DNA of 64,000 nt from Planctomycetota bacterium (GCA_016719295.1 JADKAF010000001.1:806001-870000), one strand, 5' to 3'. Numbered from the stretch's first letter, positions 45,799 to 55,163 are shown. The notes: generated from the letters alone by a model not told the origin. A program made the numbers and translations.

Positions 45799-47013
45799 AT
45801 GCTCCGGGAGTCCTTGCGTTCCCTCCTCGGCGCGCTGCTCGCCCTGACGGTCGCGGCCGACGGAGCTTCGGCGGGAGGCGCGCGCTACCGCCTCCAGGAC
45901 GGCGAATCGAGCGAGCTCGGCGCGCCGATCCTCGAGCGCCTCGGCGCCGAGGTGCGCGCGGCGGCCGAGCGCGCGAAGCAAGTGCTCGCGCACGTCGAGC
46001 TCAAGCTCGACGCCGAGACGAACCTCCACACCTCGGGCGTGATCGTCGAGCCCGAACAGCGGCTCTTGGCGCTGCCGTTCCACCCGGCGTTTCGGCCGCG
46101 TGATCGAGCCTACGTGCGCCTCCTCGGGACGCGCCGCGCGTGCCTGGCGTACGTGCTCGGGGCGAACGAGCAGCGCACGGCCTTGTTCGTGCGGCTGCAG
46201 ATCGACTCCGATTCGCCGCTCGCGTTGGCGCCGCTCGACCTCGCTCCGGCGGATAGCCACGCGAGCGGCAGCTTCGCGATCGCCGTCGCACCTACCTCGG
46301 CTCTCGACGAGCGCGGGCAGCCCGAGCTCGCGCGTTGGGCGGTCCAACTCAGCGCCGTCGGCCAGATGCGGCGAGGCCGAACCGGGCTGATCGCGCTGCA
46401 GCAGGACCTCGGTTCCGCGGCGGACGGAGGTGTGCTGATCGATCCGCGAGGCCGCCTGATCGCGTTCCTGCCGGACCTCGAGATGGCGGCGGATGAGGCG
46501 GGAGCCGCGGCCAGGGATGCCGCCGAGGAGAAGGAACGCGCCCTGCGCTCGGCGGAGCCCCGGACCACCTGCGCGATTCCTCTGGCGCGCTTGCGCGCGG
46601 ACGCGCTCGAGGTACAGCGCGTGTTCCTGCAGGCCGACGTCCCGCTGCCGACGTGGCCGCCGCAGCCCTGGATCGGGATCTACGTCTGGCGGCCCGAGCT
46701 GGGCCTCTCGAGCGGTCCCTCGCCCTTCGAGCCGTTCCAGGTCCTGGCGGTCTTCGAGAGCTCCCCGGCGCAGCGCTCGGGGCTCCGAGAAGGCGATGTG
46801 CTGACCTCGATCAACGGAGTGGCACTCGAGAGTTCCGTCGACTTCCTGGCCGGCCTGCGCAAGCTGCCTTCACAGCCCCCGCACCTTCTGCGTATGTCGG
46901 TGCGTCGATCCGGGCAAGCCCTGGAGCTCGTGGCGGAGCTCCATCCGACGAGCGCTCCGGGCGCTCCCGACTCGACCGAGAAGCCGAACCCGAAGAAGAA
47001 AGAAGGTAACTGA
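45799..47013 (+). CDS. Exported degenerate trypsin-like/PDZ protein
   Basis: 404 residues from the ATG at 45799 with a signal peptide (L-L-G-A-L-L-A-L-T-V-A-A-D-G-A-S-A). The middle resembles a trypsin-like beta-barrel as in DegP/HtrA (G-V-I-V-E-P-E-Q-R near residue 75), but where the nucleophile G-x-S-G-G is expected it reads A-D-G-G-V-L-I-D near residue 210, so it is probably not a protease. The C-terminal PDZ domain (about 285-380) has I-G-I-Y-V and L-R-E-G-D-V-L-T-S-I-N-G. Eleven bases after the anti-sigma stop; it may act as a sensor or chaperone in the sigma circuit (inference). Confidence 0.7.
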   Translation: MLRESLRSLLGALLALTVAADGASAGGARYRLQDGESSELGAPILERLGAEVRAAAERAKQVLAHVELKLDAETNLHTSGVIVEPEQRLLALPFHPAFRPRDRAYVRLLGTRRACLAYVLGANEQRTALFVRLQIDSDSPLALAPLDLAPADSHASGSFAIAVAPTSALDERGQPELARWAVQLSAVGQMRRGRTGLIALQQDLGSAADGGVLIDPRGRLIAFLPDLEMAADEAGAAARDAAEEKERALRSAEPRTTCAIPLARLRADALEVQRVFLQADVPLPTWPPQPWIGIYVWRPELGLSSGPSPFEPFQVLAVFESSPAQRSGLREGDVLTSINGVALESSVDFLAGLRKLPSQPPHLLRMSVRRSGQALELVAELHPTSAPGAPDSTEKPNPKKKEGN

Positions 47014-47016
47014 GCC

Positions 47017-48279
47017 ATGCGCACGCCCGTGATCGCCTTGCTGGCGCTGCCCGCCCTGGCCTGGACGCACGGTCCCGCCATGTCCGCGAGCTGCGCCCCG
47101 TTCCAAGAGCCTGCTCCGCAGCGAACGGAGAAGTCTGCGGCGGAGAAGTCGTCCGCGGAGAAGTCCTCCGGCGCGAGCGAGCTCGCACCGCTGATCGAGC
47201 AGCTCGGCTCGCCCGACGACGGCGTGCGCTCGCGCGCTCGCGAAGCGCTGTCGGCTCGCGGAGAAGGAGCTCGCGCCGCGCTCGATCATGCCGCGCGCGA
47301 GTCCAAGGACCCCGAGGTCCGCTGGAACGCGCGCAAGCTCCTGCGCCGCTTGGAGGACGGGTCGGCGACGCCGCCGCCGAGCACGCGCCTCGAGCGCCAC
47401 GACGGTGGGGACGCGCAGAAGCCACGCGAGCTCGAGGGTCAAGAGCCCGATCCGCTGCCCGGCGGCGCGGCGGCGGGCCGCAGCAGCTCGAAGTCGGTCC
47501 AGATCGGACCCGATGGTCGCGTGAAGGTGACGGTCACCGAGGAGCTCGACGGCCAGCGCCAGACGAAGACCTACGAGGCCGAGTCGATGGAAGAGCTGCG
47601 GCGGCAGCATCCCGACCTCCTCGGCGGCATTCGCATCGGCCGCGCCGGCGAGGTCCCCGGCTTGGAGGAGATCCAGAAGCAGCTCGAGCGCTTTCGCGAG
47701 AACCTGGACGGGCGCGGCTTCGAGGGCTTCGAAGAGCTGCGCCGTCAGCTCGAGAGCGAGCTGCCCGAGGCCTTCCAGCGCGTCCCGCGCCTGCAGGACG
47801 AAGCGCTGCGGCCGCTGCGCGAGCGCATGAAGCCGCTCGAGTCCTTCCGGGATCTGCCGCGCGTCGACGAGCTCGCTCCGGCGAAGGAGCTTCCGCCGCA
47901 CGAGCGCCTCGGCGTGAAGGTCGAGCCCCTGCATCCCGAAGTCGCGCGCTTCCTCGAAGTGCCCGAGGACTGCGGTCTGCTGGTCGGCGAGGTGATCGAG
48001 GGCTCGTTGGCGAAGCGCCTCGGTCTGCGAGCGAAGGACGTCATCGTCAGCATCCAGGGCGAGCCGGTGCGCACGCCGGAGTCGATCCGCTCGGCGCTCG
48101 CGCGCACTCCGCTCGACGCGAAGGTACGGGTCGAGGTCCTGCGCTGCTCGAGCGGGCGCGTCAGCGTCGAAGCGCAGCGGCCTCCTTCGACGGAGACGCA
48201 GAAGCCCGCGGGCTCCGCTGCCGATCTTCCTCCGCCCAGCGCACCGAAGAAGCTCGAGGGCCCGAGCGGCGGCAAATAG
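47017..48279 (+). CDS. Exported PDZ-domain protein
   Basis: 420 residues. A signal peptide (P-V-I-A-L-L-A-L-P-A-L-A-W) is followed by Lys/Ser/Glu repeats (K-S-A-A-E-K-S-S-A-E-K-S-S), then a HEAT-like segment (S-P-D-D-G-V-R-S-R-A-R-E-A-L) about residues 60-105. A charged, coiled middle region follows, and at about 305-385 comes a PDZ domain with L-G-V-K-V, E-V-I-E-G-S-L-A and K-D-V-I-V-S-I-Q-G. It begins three bases after the previous stop, so all four genes from the sigma factor form one operon. No protease domain is seen. Confidence 0.75.
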   Translation: MRTPVIALLALPALAWTHGPAMSASCAPFQEPAPQRTEKSAAEKSSAEKSSGASELAPLIEQLGSPDDGVRSRAREALSARGEGARAALDHAARESKDPEVRWNARKLLRRLEDGSATPPPSTRLERHDGGDAQKPRELEGQEPDPLPGGAAAGRSSSKSVQIGPDGRVKVTVTEELDGQRQTKTYEAESMEELRRQHPDLLGGIRIGRAGEVPGLEEIQKQLERFRENLDGRGFEGFEELRRQLESELPEAFQRVPRLQDEALRPLRERMKPLESFRDLPRVDELAPAKELPPHERLGVKVEPLHPEVARFLEVPEDCGLLVGEVIEGSLAKRLGLRAKDVIVSIQGEPVRTPESIRSALARTPLDAKVRVEVLRCSSGRVSVEAQRPPSTETQKPAGSAADLPPPSAPKKLEGPSGGK

Positions 48280-48350
48280 CGAAGGGACGAGCGATCGTCT
48301 GCGGCTCGAGCGGGCGCGCGTGGCAGAGGCCTCCGCGCCCGCGCTGCTTC

Positions 48351-49770
48351 TCAGCCGGCCAGCAAGGGCTCGAGGATCACGAACCAGGACACCGTGTAGA
48401 AGATCAGCGTGCCGGTCGCATCCGAGAGCGACGCGACGAGTGGCGTCGAGGCGATCGCCGGGTCGAGGCCGATGCGCTTCAGCACGAAGGGCAGCAGGCC
48501 GCCGAGCAAGTTCGAGAAGGTCATGATGCCGACCAGCGAGAGCGCGACGACCAGGGCGTAGTTCTGGACGCGGAACTCCGGCTGGTGGAAGAGATAGCGC
48601 GCGTAGAAGTAGCCCAGGCCCGCGACGAAGGTGCCGAGCAGCATTCCCATCGCGAGCTCGCGCAGCGCGACGCGCCACCAGTCGCGCAGCGTGATGTCGT
48701 CGGTGGCGAGCGCGCGGCAGATCAGCGTCGCCGACTGCGAGCCGCAGTTGCCGCCCGCCGAGACGACGAGCGGGATGAACATGAGCAGCGCGGTCACCGT
48801 GGCGAGCAGGTGCTCCGGATGAGCCGTGGTCGCCGCCAGACGCGCGTCGGGGAAGAGACTCATCACCGCCAGGGTGAGGAACTGCCCGAAGAAGAGCACC
48901 GTGAGCCAGCCGCCGCGCTTGTTGGCGAAGGTCCAGATGCTCGTCTGGAGGTAGCTCGACTCGAGAGGCGAGACGGCGCCCATCATCTGGGCGTCCTCCG
49001 TCGCCTCCTCTTCCATCACGTCCATCACGTCGTCGTAGGTGATGATCCCGATCAGCTGCTCGAAGGGATTGATCACCGGCAGAGCGACGACGTCGTACTT
49101 CTGGAGCGCGCGAACGGCGTCCTCGCGAGGCGCGTCGGCCTGCAGCGCCTGCACCTGCGGCTCGAAGAGCTCCTCGAGCCGCGTCTCCGACTCCGCGCGC
49201 ACGAGCTTCGTCAGAGAAACGCGGCCGAGCAAGCGGCGCTGGTCGTCGAGCACGTACAAGACGGAGACGGGCGCTTCGCGCGGCGCGCGCCGCACGCGCT
49301 GGAGCGCGAGCTCGGCGGTGTCGTCCTGATCCACCGCGACGAACTCGATCTGCATGCACGAGCCGATCGTCCCGTCGGTGTAGCGCAGCAGCCGCGTGAC
49401 ATCCGCGCGATCCGCAGGCGGCAGCGCGGAGAGGATCTGGCGCTGCTCTTCCTCGGCCAGCGCGGCGACGAAATCCGTCTGCTCGTCCGAAGGCAGGCGC
49501 GGCAGCAGCGGCGTCAGCGCTTCGTAGCCGACCGCGCGCAGGAGCTCGACCTGCGCCTCCGACTCCAGCTGCCGGAAGACCCCGAGCTGGAGATCGAGGT
49601 CCTCGTGCAGCGCACGGAAGAGCAGCTCGCGCTCGCCGCCCTCGAGATCGGTGAGCAGCTCGGCCCAGTCCGACGGGTGCATCGCGCAGGACCTGCACGA
49701 CCTCCCCGGCTTGTCCGTCCGCGAGCATCTCGCGGATCTCGGGCAGGAAGAGGCGCGTCGTCTCGGTCAT
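48351..49770 (-). pseudogene. mgtE: Magnesium transporter with apparent frameshift near N-terminus
   Basis: From 49770 the first 30 residues (M-T-E-T-T-R-L-F-L-P-E-I-R-E-M-L-A-D-G) match the MgtE N-terminus, but after V-Q-V-L-R near 49682 the frame changes and continues as M-H-P-S-D-W-A-E-L-L, the normal next block. From there all parts are intact: the superhelical N-domain, two CBS domains (Y-V-L-D-D-Q-R-R-L-L-G and G-I-I-T-Y-D-D-V-M-D-V) and five membrane helices with G-G-N-C-G-S-Q-S-A-T-L and P-L-V-A-S-L-S-D-A-T-G. A two-base loss (or one-base gain) near 49682 explains it; alternatively translation starts at 49682. Confidence 0.85.
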
Positions 49771-49822
49771 GGGCGCGCGTAGCGGGCTCGAGCCAGGGGC
49801 TGGATGCGGCGAGGGGCTCGGA

Positions 49823-50932
49823 TCAGCCGCGCTCGGCGGGAGTGGGGACGTCGGGAAGCGAGCGTGCGCGCAAGCGCTCGAGATCCAGCTCGAGAAGCTT
49901 CTCTAGATCGACGCCGAGCTCTTGCAGGCGCGTGCGCGCTTCGGCGATACGCGACTGCTCGGCCCTGGCGATCGAGCGGCGCAAGAAGGAGAGATAGTCC
50001 GCCTTCGCTCCGTCCAGGTCACCGAGCGCGACCTTGGCCTCGGCGCGGTTGAAGTACTCGGAGACGCGGCTCGTATCGAGCCGCAGCAGCACCTCGTCGA
50101 GCTCCGCGACCGCGTCCGCGAAGCGGCCGACCTCGTAGTAGATGTTCGCTCGCAGCCCGCGCATCTCGGCCATGCGCACCTTGTGGCGGCGAACGAGGTC
50201 CAGGTGACCTTCCTCCTGCGCGGGGGAGAGGTCGCCGTTCAGCAGGATGGCCTCCTCGTCCTTCAGCGCTTGCGTGGCATTGCGGATGAAGATGTCGCTC
50301 TGCACGAGGGCATCGTCCCAGCGGCGCAGGTTGGCGTAGATCTGCGCGAGGTTGTCGACGGCGACGTCGTAGTCCTCCATGTCGGTGGCGATGCCGGTGA
50401 AGAGATCGATCGCCTTGTCGTAGCGCTCCGTCATCTTCGCCTCGAAGTCCTTGGCCTTCGTGGCGTACTCCGCCTTCTGCACCGGGTCGTTCGTCGCCTC
50501 GATCTTGCTGCGCAGGTCCAGGATCGCGACCTGGTAGTACTTCGCCTGCCGGTGGAAGGCCAGGCCGTACACCAGGTCGAGCTTCCAGTCCGAAGAGAAC
50601 CAGTTCTGCGACGCGCACTTGTCGAGGTAATCGGTGGCGCCGAAGAAGAGCTCGGGCTCGCCGATCATCACCATCGAATAGCCGATCAGGCGGTTCAGCT
50701 CGTAGTCGCTCTCGTCGATCTCGAGACCTCGAAGCGCCTGCTGGCGCGCTTCGCGATAGCGCTGCTTCCCGACCCAGTAGATCGCCTGGCTGCGGTAGAA
50801 GGTGAGGGCCTTCTCCTCCTCGTCGCTGAGCCCCCAGAGGCAGCTCGGCGTGATCGAGCAGAGGAGGCTCAAGGCGAGCAGGGGAAGAACGCGCGGAAGG
50901 ACGTTGCGCGGAGAGAGGGGATACGTGCGCAT
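49823..50932 (-). CDS. Exported TPR-repeat protein
   Basis: 369 residues. A signal peptide (L-P-L-L-A-L-S-L-L-C-S) ends with I-T-P-S-C, a weak lipobox, so a lipoprotein is possible. TPR-like helical pairs follow through about residue 330: one with A-L-R-G-L-E-I-D-E-S-D-Y-E-L-N-R, one with A-V-D-N-L-A-Q-I-Y-A-N-L-R-R-W-D-D-A and one with Y-Y-E-V-G-R-F-A-D-A-V-A-E-L-D. No enzyme motif is seen. It may serve as a periplasmic scaffold. The gene is 52 bases before mgtE's start on the same strand. Confidence 0.7.
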   Translation of the reverse strand: MRTYPLSPRNVLPRVLPLLALSLLCSITPSCLWGLSDEEEKALTFYRSQAIYWVGKQRYREARQQALRGLEIDESDYELNRLIGYSMVMIGEPELFFGATDYLDKCASQNWFSSDWKLDLVYGLAFHRQAKYYQVAILDLRSKIEATNDPVQKAEYATKAKDFEAKMTERYDKAIDLFTGIATDMEDYDVAVDNLAQIYANLRRWDDALVQSDIFIRNATQALKDEEAILLNGDLSPAQEEGHLDLVRRHKVRMAEMRGLRANIYYEVGRFADAVAELDEVLLRLDTSRVSEYFNRAEAKVALGDLDGAKADYLSFLRRSIARAEQSRIAEARTRLQELGVDLEKLLELDLERLRARSLPDVPTPAERG

Positions 50933-50999
50933 GAGCTCGGGCCGGGTCGGTGCTGCGGATCCGCGGGGGCGAGGATCCTAACCCCGAGCGAGGGCCGGG

Positions 51000-52229
51000 C
51001 TACTCCCTTTGTCGAAAGGGCGCTCCGGGCTCGCCGCGCTCGTCGGAGCTCTCCGCATCGTCGCGCGCGCCTCGGAGCAGACGCTTCAATCGCTCGGCAT
51101 CGGCGCGCAGGTGCAGCGTGCGAGGGGATTGCATCGAGACCTGGCCCGGCGCCCCGCCGCGCAAGCGCCGCAGCTGCTTCACATGCGCCACGTGGACCTC
51201 GCCGCCCAGGGCTTTCTCCGAGGAGAAGTGGAGCGCGAGGCACGCCGCATCGTGCAGCGTCTCCATCGGCACCTCCTCGGCGCGCCCGAGCGGAATCACC
51301 ACGTGGCTGCCGGAGGCGTTCGCCGCGTGCAGCCAGAGGTCGTTGCCCTTCGAGAGGCCGAAGGTGAGGCGATCGTTGGCGCGCGCGTTCCTGCCGACGC
51401 GGATCTCGCGGCCGTCGAACGAGCTGAAGCGGCGATAGGGGAGCGACTCGGTCGGCTCCACCGAACGGCGGCGCGGCGGACCGGCAGGCGCGGGCAGCCA
51501 GCCGTCGCGCCGCAGCTCCTCCGCTCGCTCGAGCACGGAGCCGGGATCCTCCAGCAGCACGAGGCCCGCGAGCGCCGCTCGCAGCGCATCGCGCTCCCGT
51601 TCGCCGCGCGCGCGCTCCGCGGCCGCCACGGCGCGCGCCTCGAGGAGGCGGCGGCTCTTCTTGTAGAGCTGCTCGGCGTTCTCGTGCGGACCGAGGCGTG
51701 GGTCGAGCTCGATGCGCAGCTTCTGCTCCGGGTCGCCGTACCAGTCCGTGACGAACGCCTCGCGGGCGCCGCGCGAGATCTCGTGCGCGGAGGCCTTCAG
51801 CAGATCCGCGCGCTTCGCGAGCTCGAGGGCTCCCTCGGCCGCGCGCGCTTGCTGCTCGAGACCGGCGAGCCGGCGCTCCGCACGCTGGAGGCGTCGATCG
51901 AGCTCCCGGGAGATGCGGTTGCGCAGGAGCTCCAAGCGCTCGCGCTCGGCCGGCTCCTCGAGCGCTTCGCGAGCCCAAGTGGCGATGTCGCGCCCGGGTG
52001 CCAGATGCTCCTCCAGCGGCGCCATCTCGCTCGACGGCGCGCTCGCCTCGGGCTCATAGCGGGTTCCCGGTGGTAGCGCGCGTCCGCGCCGTCGATCCGG
52101 ATGCAGCACGCTCCGCACGGTTCCGGGGCGCGAGCACAGGAACGCGTTCGCATGCGGACCGTAGAGCTCGAGATGCAGATCGAGCACGAGCGCTTCGGGA
52201 CCGCAGCAGCCCTCGAAGCGCAGGTCCAC
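51000..52229 (-). CDS. NFACT (RqcH/FbpA-like) protein, N-terminally truncated
   Basis: 409 residues from GTG 52229. The C-terminal NFACT-R RNA-binding domain is intact (K-G-N-D-L-W-L-H-A, then G-S-H-V-V-I-P and S-M-Q-S-P-R-T-L), and a coiled-coil middle is present. The N-terminal domain begins only in its middle: homology starts at G-D-R-A-V-D-L-R-F-E, a few residues before the GTG and already inside the ndk frame, so about 90 residues of NFACT-N are lacking. The family adds C-terminal Ala tails or recruits tRNA on stalled 50S subunits; the Asp-Arg pair in G-D-R could be its conserved DR motif. The lost part lies at the junction with ndk, see findings. Confidence 0.8.
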   Translation of the reverse strand: MDLRFEGCCGPEALVLDLHLELYGPHANAFLCSRPGTVRSVLHPDRRRGRALPPGTRYEPEASAPSSEMAPLEEHLAPGRDIATWAREALEEPAERERLELLRNRISRELDRRLQRAERRLAGLEQQARAAEGALELAKRADLLKASAHEISRGAREAFVTDWYGDPEQKLRIELDPRLGPHENAEQLYKKSRRLLEARAVAAAERARGERERDALRAALAGLVLLEDPGSVLERAEELRRDGWLPAPAGPPRRRSVEPTESLPYRRFSSFDGREIRVGRNARANDRLTFGLSKGNDLWLHAANASGSHVVIPLGRAEEVPMETLHDAACLALHFSSEKALGGEVHVAHVKQLRRLRGGAPGQVSMQSPRTLHLRADAERLKRLLRGARDDAESSDERGEPGAPFRQRE

Positions 52230-52677
52230 GGCGCGATCGCCGCGGCGCGCTTCCTGGCTTCCACTCGAGGAGCTCCTCGGCGCGGAAGTAGAGCGCGATC
52301 TCCTTCTGCGCCGCTTCGGGGCTGTCGGAGCCGTGCACCAAGTTGTACGAGTTGGAGATGCCGTAGTCGCCGCGCAGCGTGCCCGGCTCCGCGTTGCTCC
52401 CGAAGGTGGCGCCCATCATCTTGCGGCAGACCGCGATCGCGCTCCGACCTTCGAGCACCATCGCGACGATGGGCGACGAGGTCATGAAGCGCTTCAGGCC
52501 CGGGAAGAACGGCTTCGCGCGATGCGCTTCGTAGTGCTTGTCGGCGAGCTCGGGGCTCATGCGCATCAGCTTCATGCCGACGAGCTTCAGGCCCTTCGAC
52601 TCGAAGCGCGAGAGCAGCGCGCCGACGAGGAAGCGCTGCACGGCGTCGGGCTTGAGGAGGATCAGGGTGCGTTCCAT
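52054..52677 (-). CDS. ndk: Nucleoside diphosphate kinase with aberrant C-terminal extension
   Basis: The ATG at 52677 gives the typical M-E-R-T-L-I-L-L-K-P-D-A-V-Q-R start; the phosphohistidine is in N-L-V-H-G-S-D-S near residue 118. The family's C-terminus should end soon after A-E-E-L-L-E-W-K (residue about 138). Here the frame runs on for a further 67 Arg/Ser/Ala-rich residues that are only a shadow frame of the NFACT gene. So the real end of ndk is lost at about 52262, and the true stop is not at 52054 in any functional sense. Enzyme activity may still be intact because the core is whole. Confidence 0.88.
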   Translation of the reverse strand: MERTLILLKPDAVQRFLVGALLSRFESKGLKLVGMKLMRMSPELADKHYEAHRAKPFFPGLKRFMTSSPIVAMVLEGRSAIAVCRKMMGATFGSNAEPGTLRGDYGISNSYNLVHGSDSPEAAQKEIALYFRAEELLEWKPGSAPRRSRRGPALRGLLRSRSARARSASRALRSACERVPVLAPRNRAERAASGSTARTRATTGNPL

Positions 52678-52836
52678 GGCCATGGCGAAAGTGCTCGCGT
52701 TCGGAGTTGCATCGCCGCGGCGCACGACGGGCGCCCTGCCCGTGCCGCCGCGAATCGAGGCGGAGAGGATAGCCGCCGGGCCGCTACCGCGCGAGCCGCG
52801 CGACGGGAGGGCTCCGCAGCGGGGGCCGCGCGGATC

Positions 52837-54489
52837 TCAGCCGCGGAGCGAGAAGCTCGCCAGCGCCTTCTCGAAGGAGGACTCGAGGCGGAGGAACTCC
52901 TCCTCGCCCGCGTCGGCGCGCACGACGAACATCAGCTTGCCGCACGGGATGTACGCCATCCGCGTGCGGCGCTTCTCGCCCTTCGGGCTCGCGTAGGCAT
53001 AGTCCGCGGTGAAGAGCTCGGTGACCAGGATCTGGTCGGCCACCTGCGCGGGGCGCTTGTGCGCTCGGTCGAGCAGGCGCACGGAGCCGCGGCGAACCTC
53101 GGGGAAGCTGTCGAAGGTCCGCTCGAAGCTGCGCATCAGGCCGGGCACGCGGTCGTTCCAGCCATTCTCGGAGGCGAGCCAGGTCACCTCGACCCACGGC
53201 GCATCGGCTTCGCCGCGGCTGCCGTGGAGCGCCGGCTCACCATGCGGCGGTTTGCCATCGCGTTCGCCATGCGGCGGCTTGGCATCGCGGTGGGGCGGTC
53301 GACCGTCTCGATCGCGATCGTGGTCGCGACCCGGGCCCATTCCGGGACCGCGCCCGTGGGGCGCCCAGCGCACGCGTCCGCAAGCGAGCGGCCGCAGCGA
53401 CCAGCCCTCGGGGCCGACGAAGGAGAGCCCCGTGCTCGCGTCGCGGAAGCGGTTGCCCTCCATCGCGAAGCCGGGCTGGTGTCGCGCGAGCATGCGGCGG
53501 CGCTGCTCCTCGGGCTGGAGGTTCCGCTCGAGGAGCTCGAACGAATCGAACATGGCCTCGACGTCCTCGAGCAGCCCCGGCTCGCGGTCCCACGCGGCGG
53601 CATCGCCGTAGGCGGTCATCGTGTACAGCACGTCGCCTCGCGCGCGGTAGCAGCGCGCGACGTACTCTTCGCCGCCTTCCGCGCGCGGCATCGTGACCTG
53701 CAGGCGATAGCCCGGCAGGCCGCCGAGCGCGGGCGGGATCGCCGAGGCATCGATGCGCTTCACGCGTTGCTCGGGAACGCCGGCGAGCGCGAGCGAGAGC
53801 TGGTGATCGAGCTCGAGGCTCTCGCGGGGATCGGCGCCCTCGGGCAGCTCGAGGATCTCGATCTCCATCGTCGCCTGGCCCGAGACATGGTGGAGGCTCG
53901 CCTTCTCGGTCAGCGCGCCACCGACCGCGTGGTGATGGATCACGAACCAGTCGGGCGCGGCCGCGACGTGGAAGTTGCACGCGTCGCAGGAGAGCTCGCG
54001 CGGGTCATCGGTCTCGCCGACCCCGGCCGTCACGCGCACGTTCGAGAGGCGCACGACGCGGAAGCTCTGCCCCTCGTCGCGCAGCAGCAGGATGCGGTGG
54101 TCGACGCGCTCCTGGCGCAGCCCCTGCGATGCGCGCGAGGCCGCGACGTCGTAGGCCGTGCGGACGACCGCGCACACGCGATCGCGAATGCGCCAGCCCT
54201 GCGCGACCGAGGAGCGCGCCGCTGAAGCACGGCCGCTGATCTGATCCATCCAGGCCATCGCGCTGTCGCGCGCGCCGAGGTCGTAGCGCTCGAGCAAAGC
54301 CTCGGCATCGTCGCCGACGACCAGCTTGTCGTGAACCGCGAGGAACTCGGTGACGCGAGCGAGCTCCGCCGGCTCGAGCGCGCGTTGGCGCAGGCCGCGA
54401 TCCTCCTCCGCGCGAGCGGAGCTCGCGCTCGCGACGAGCAGGATCGCGCAGGCCAGCGAGCGCGCGAAGGTCTCTCGGGCGAGCGTCAT
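52837..54489 (-). CDS. Exported protein of unknown function in sigma-factor operon
   Basis: 550 residues with a signal peptide (L-A-C-A-I-L-L-V-A-S-A-S-S-A-R-A). Two large parts are joined by a low-complexity His/Gly/Asp/Arg-rich segment (about residues 375-420, with repeats of K-P-P-H-G-E). Before it, W-F-V-I-H-H-H-A-V near 180 and C-D-A-C may bind metal. The ATG overlaps the anti-sigma stop (ATGA), so it belongs to the sigma/anti-sigma operon. I recognise no family. The role may be as target or sensor of that system (inference). Confidence 0.65.
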   Translation of the reverse strand: MTLARETFARSLACAILLVASASSARAEEDRGLRQRALEPAELARVTEFLAVHDKLVVGDDAEALLERYDLGARDSAMAWMDQISGRASAARSSVAQGWRIRDRVCAVVRTAYDVAASRASQGLRQERVDHRILLLRDEGQSFRVVRLSNVRVTAGVGETDDPRELSCDACNFHVAAAPDWFVIHHHAVGGALTEKASLHHVSGQATMEIEILELPEGADPRESLELDHQLSLALAGVPEQRVKRIDASAIPPALGGLPGYRLQVTMPRAEGGEEYVARCYRARGDVLYTMTAYGDAAAWDREPGLLEDVEAMFDSFELLERNLQPEEQRRRMLARHQPGFAMEGNRFRDASTGLSFVGPEGWSLRPLACGRVRWAPHGRGPGMGPGRDHDRDRDGRPPHRDAKPPHGERDGKPPHGEPALHGSRGEADAPWVEVTWLASENGWNDRVPGLMRSFERTFDSFPEVRRGSVRLLDRAHKRPAQVADQILVTELFTADYAYASPKGEKRRTRMAYIPCGKLMFVVRADAGEEEFLRLESSFEKALASFSLRG

Positions 54490-55163
54490 CGGTCGCGTTC
54501 CCCGGCCTTCGGCGCTTCGGTCGGAGGGAGCGCGGTCGAGCTCGCGCCCGCTTCGGGTGCGGCGGCTTCGTCGAGCGGGAAGAGCTCGTCCTCGGCCTCG
54601 AGATCGAAGAGCGCGGCCGCGCTGCCGGCCGCACCGATGACGATGCGCGGACCGAAGCTCCGCCGCGCCGGGCGCTCGCCGTGCGCGGGCGTCTCCACCG
54701 GCGTGCTCCGCGGAGCCTCGAGCGCGAGCTCGGGTGTCGCGGAGCGTTCGACTCCCGCTCCGCTCCAGAGGAACCAAGCCGTCAAGAGCGCGGCGGCCAG
54801 GAGCAGCGCGGCGGCGAGAGGCAGCGGCAGGCTAATGCGGCGCGCGTACCACGCGGGACGCAGCAAGCCTTCGGCCTCCAGACGCGCGAGCGCGCGGTGA
54901 GCGAAATCGGGGCGCACCTGCGGCACGGAGTAGAGCGGAAGGAGGCCGTCCAGCACGCGGCCTTCGCGCACGCGGCGGCGCAGCTCCGGGTCGCGCGCGA
55001 CGCGATCCTCGAAGCTGGCGAGCTCCTCGTCGTCGAGGTCGCCTTCGAGCGCCGCCCACATGCGGTCCGCCTCGTCCAGCGCCCGTAGCTCGACGCGGGA
55101 CGCAGCCTCGCGTGCGGCGTCTCGGGGCGGGTTCTCTCCTCCGCGCGGATCGTCGGGCTTCAT
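54486..55163 (-). CDS. Putative transmembrane anti-sigma factor
   Basis: 225 residues from the ATG at 55163, which overlaps the sigma-factor stop (ATGA). The N-terminal 95 residues are acidic and helical (M-W-A-A-L-E-G-D-L-D-D-E-E-L-A-S-F-E) as in zinc-less anti-sigma domains; no His-x3-Cys-x2-Cys is present. One membrane helix is at about 113-133 (L-P-L-A-A-A-L-L-L-A-A-A-L-L-T-A-W-F). The extracytoplasmic part is Pro/Ala-rich. Function is assigned from position and topology. Confidence 0.75.
   Translation of the reverse strand: MKPDDPRGGENPPRDAAREAASRVELRALDEADRMWAALEGDLDDEELASFEDRVARDPELRRRVREGRVLDGLLPLYSVPQVRPDFAHRALARLEAEGLLRPAWYARRISLPLPLAAALLLAAALLTAWFLWSGAGVERSATPELALEAPRSTPVETPAHGERPARRSFGPRIVIGAAGSAAALFDLEAEDELFPLDEAAAPEAGASSTALPPTEAPKAGERDR

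Noticed and set aside
43219..48279. A CRISPR array was considered for the 21-bp repeat near 44.3 kb
   Set aside because: The units are directly adjacent with no spacers and no cas gene is nearby, so it is a minisatellite.
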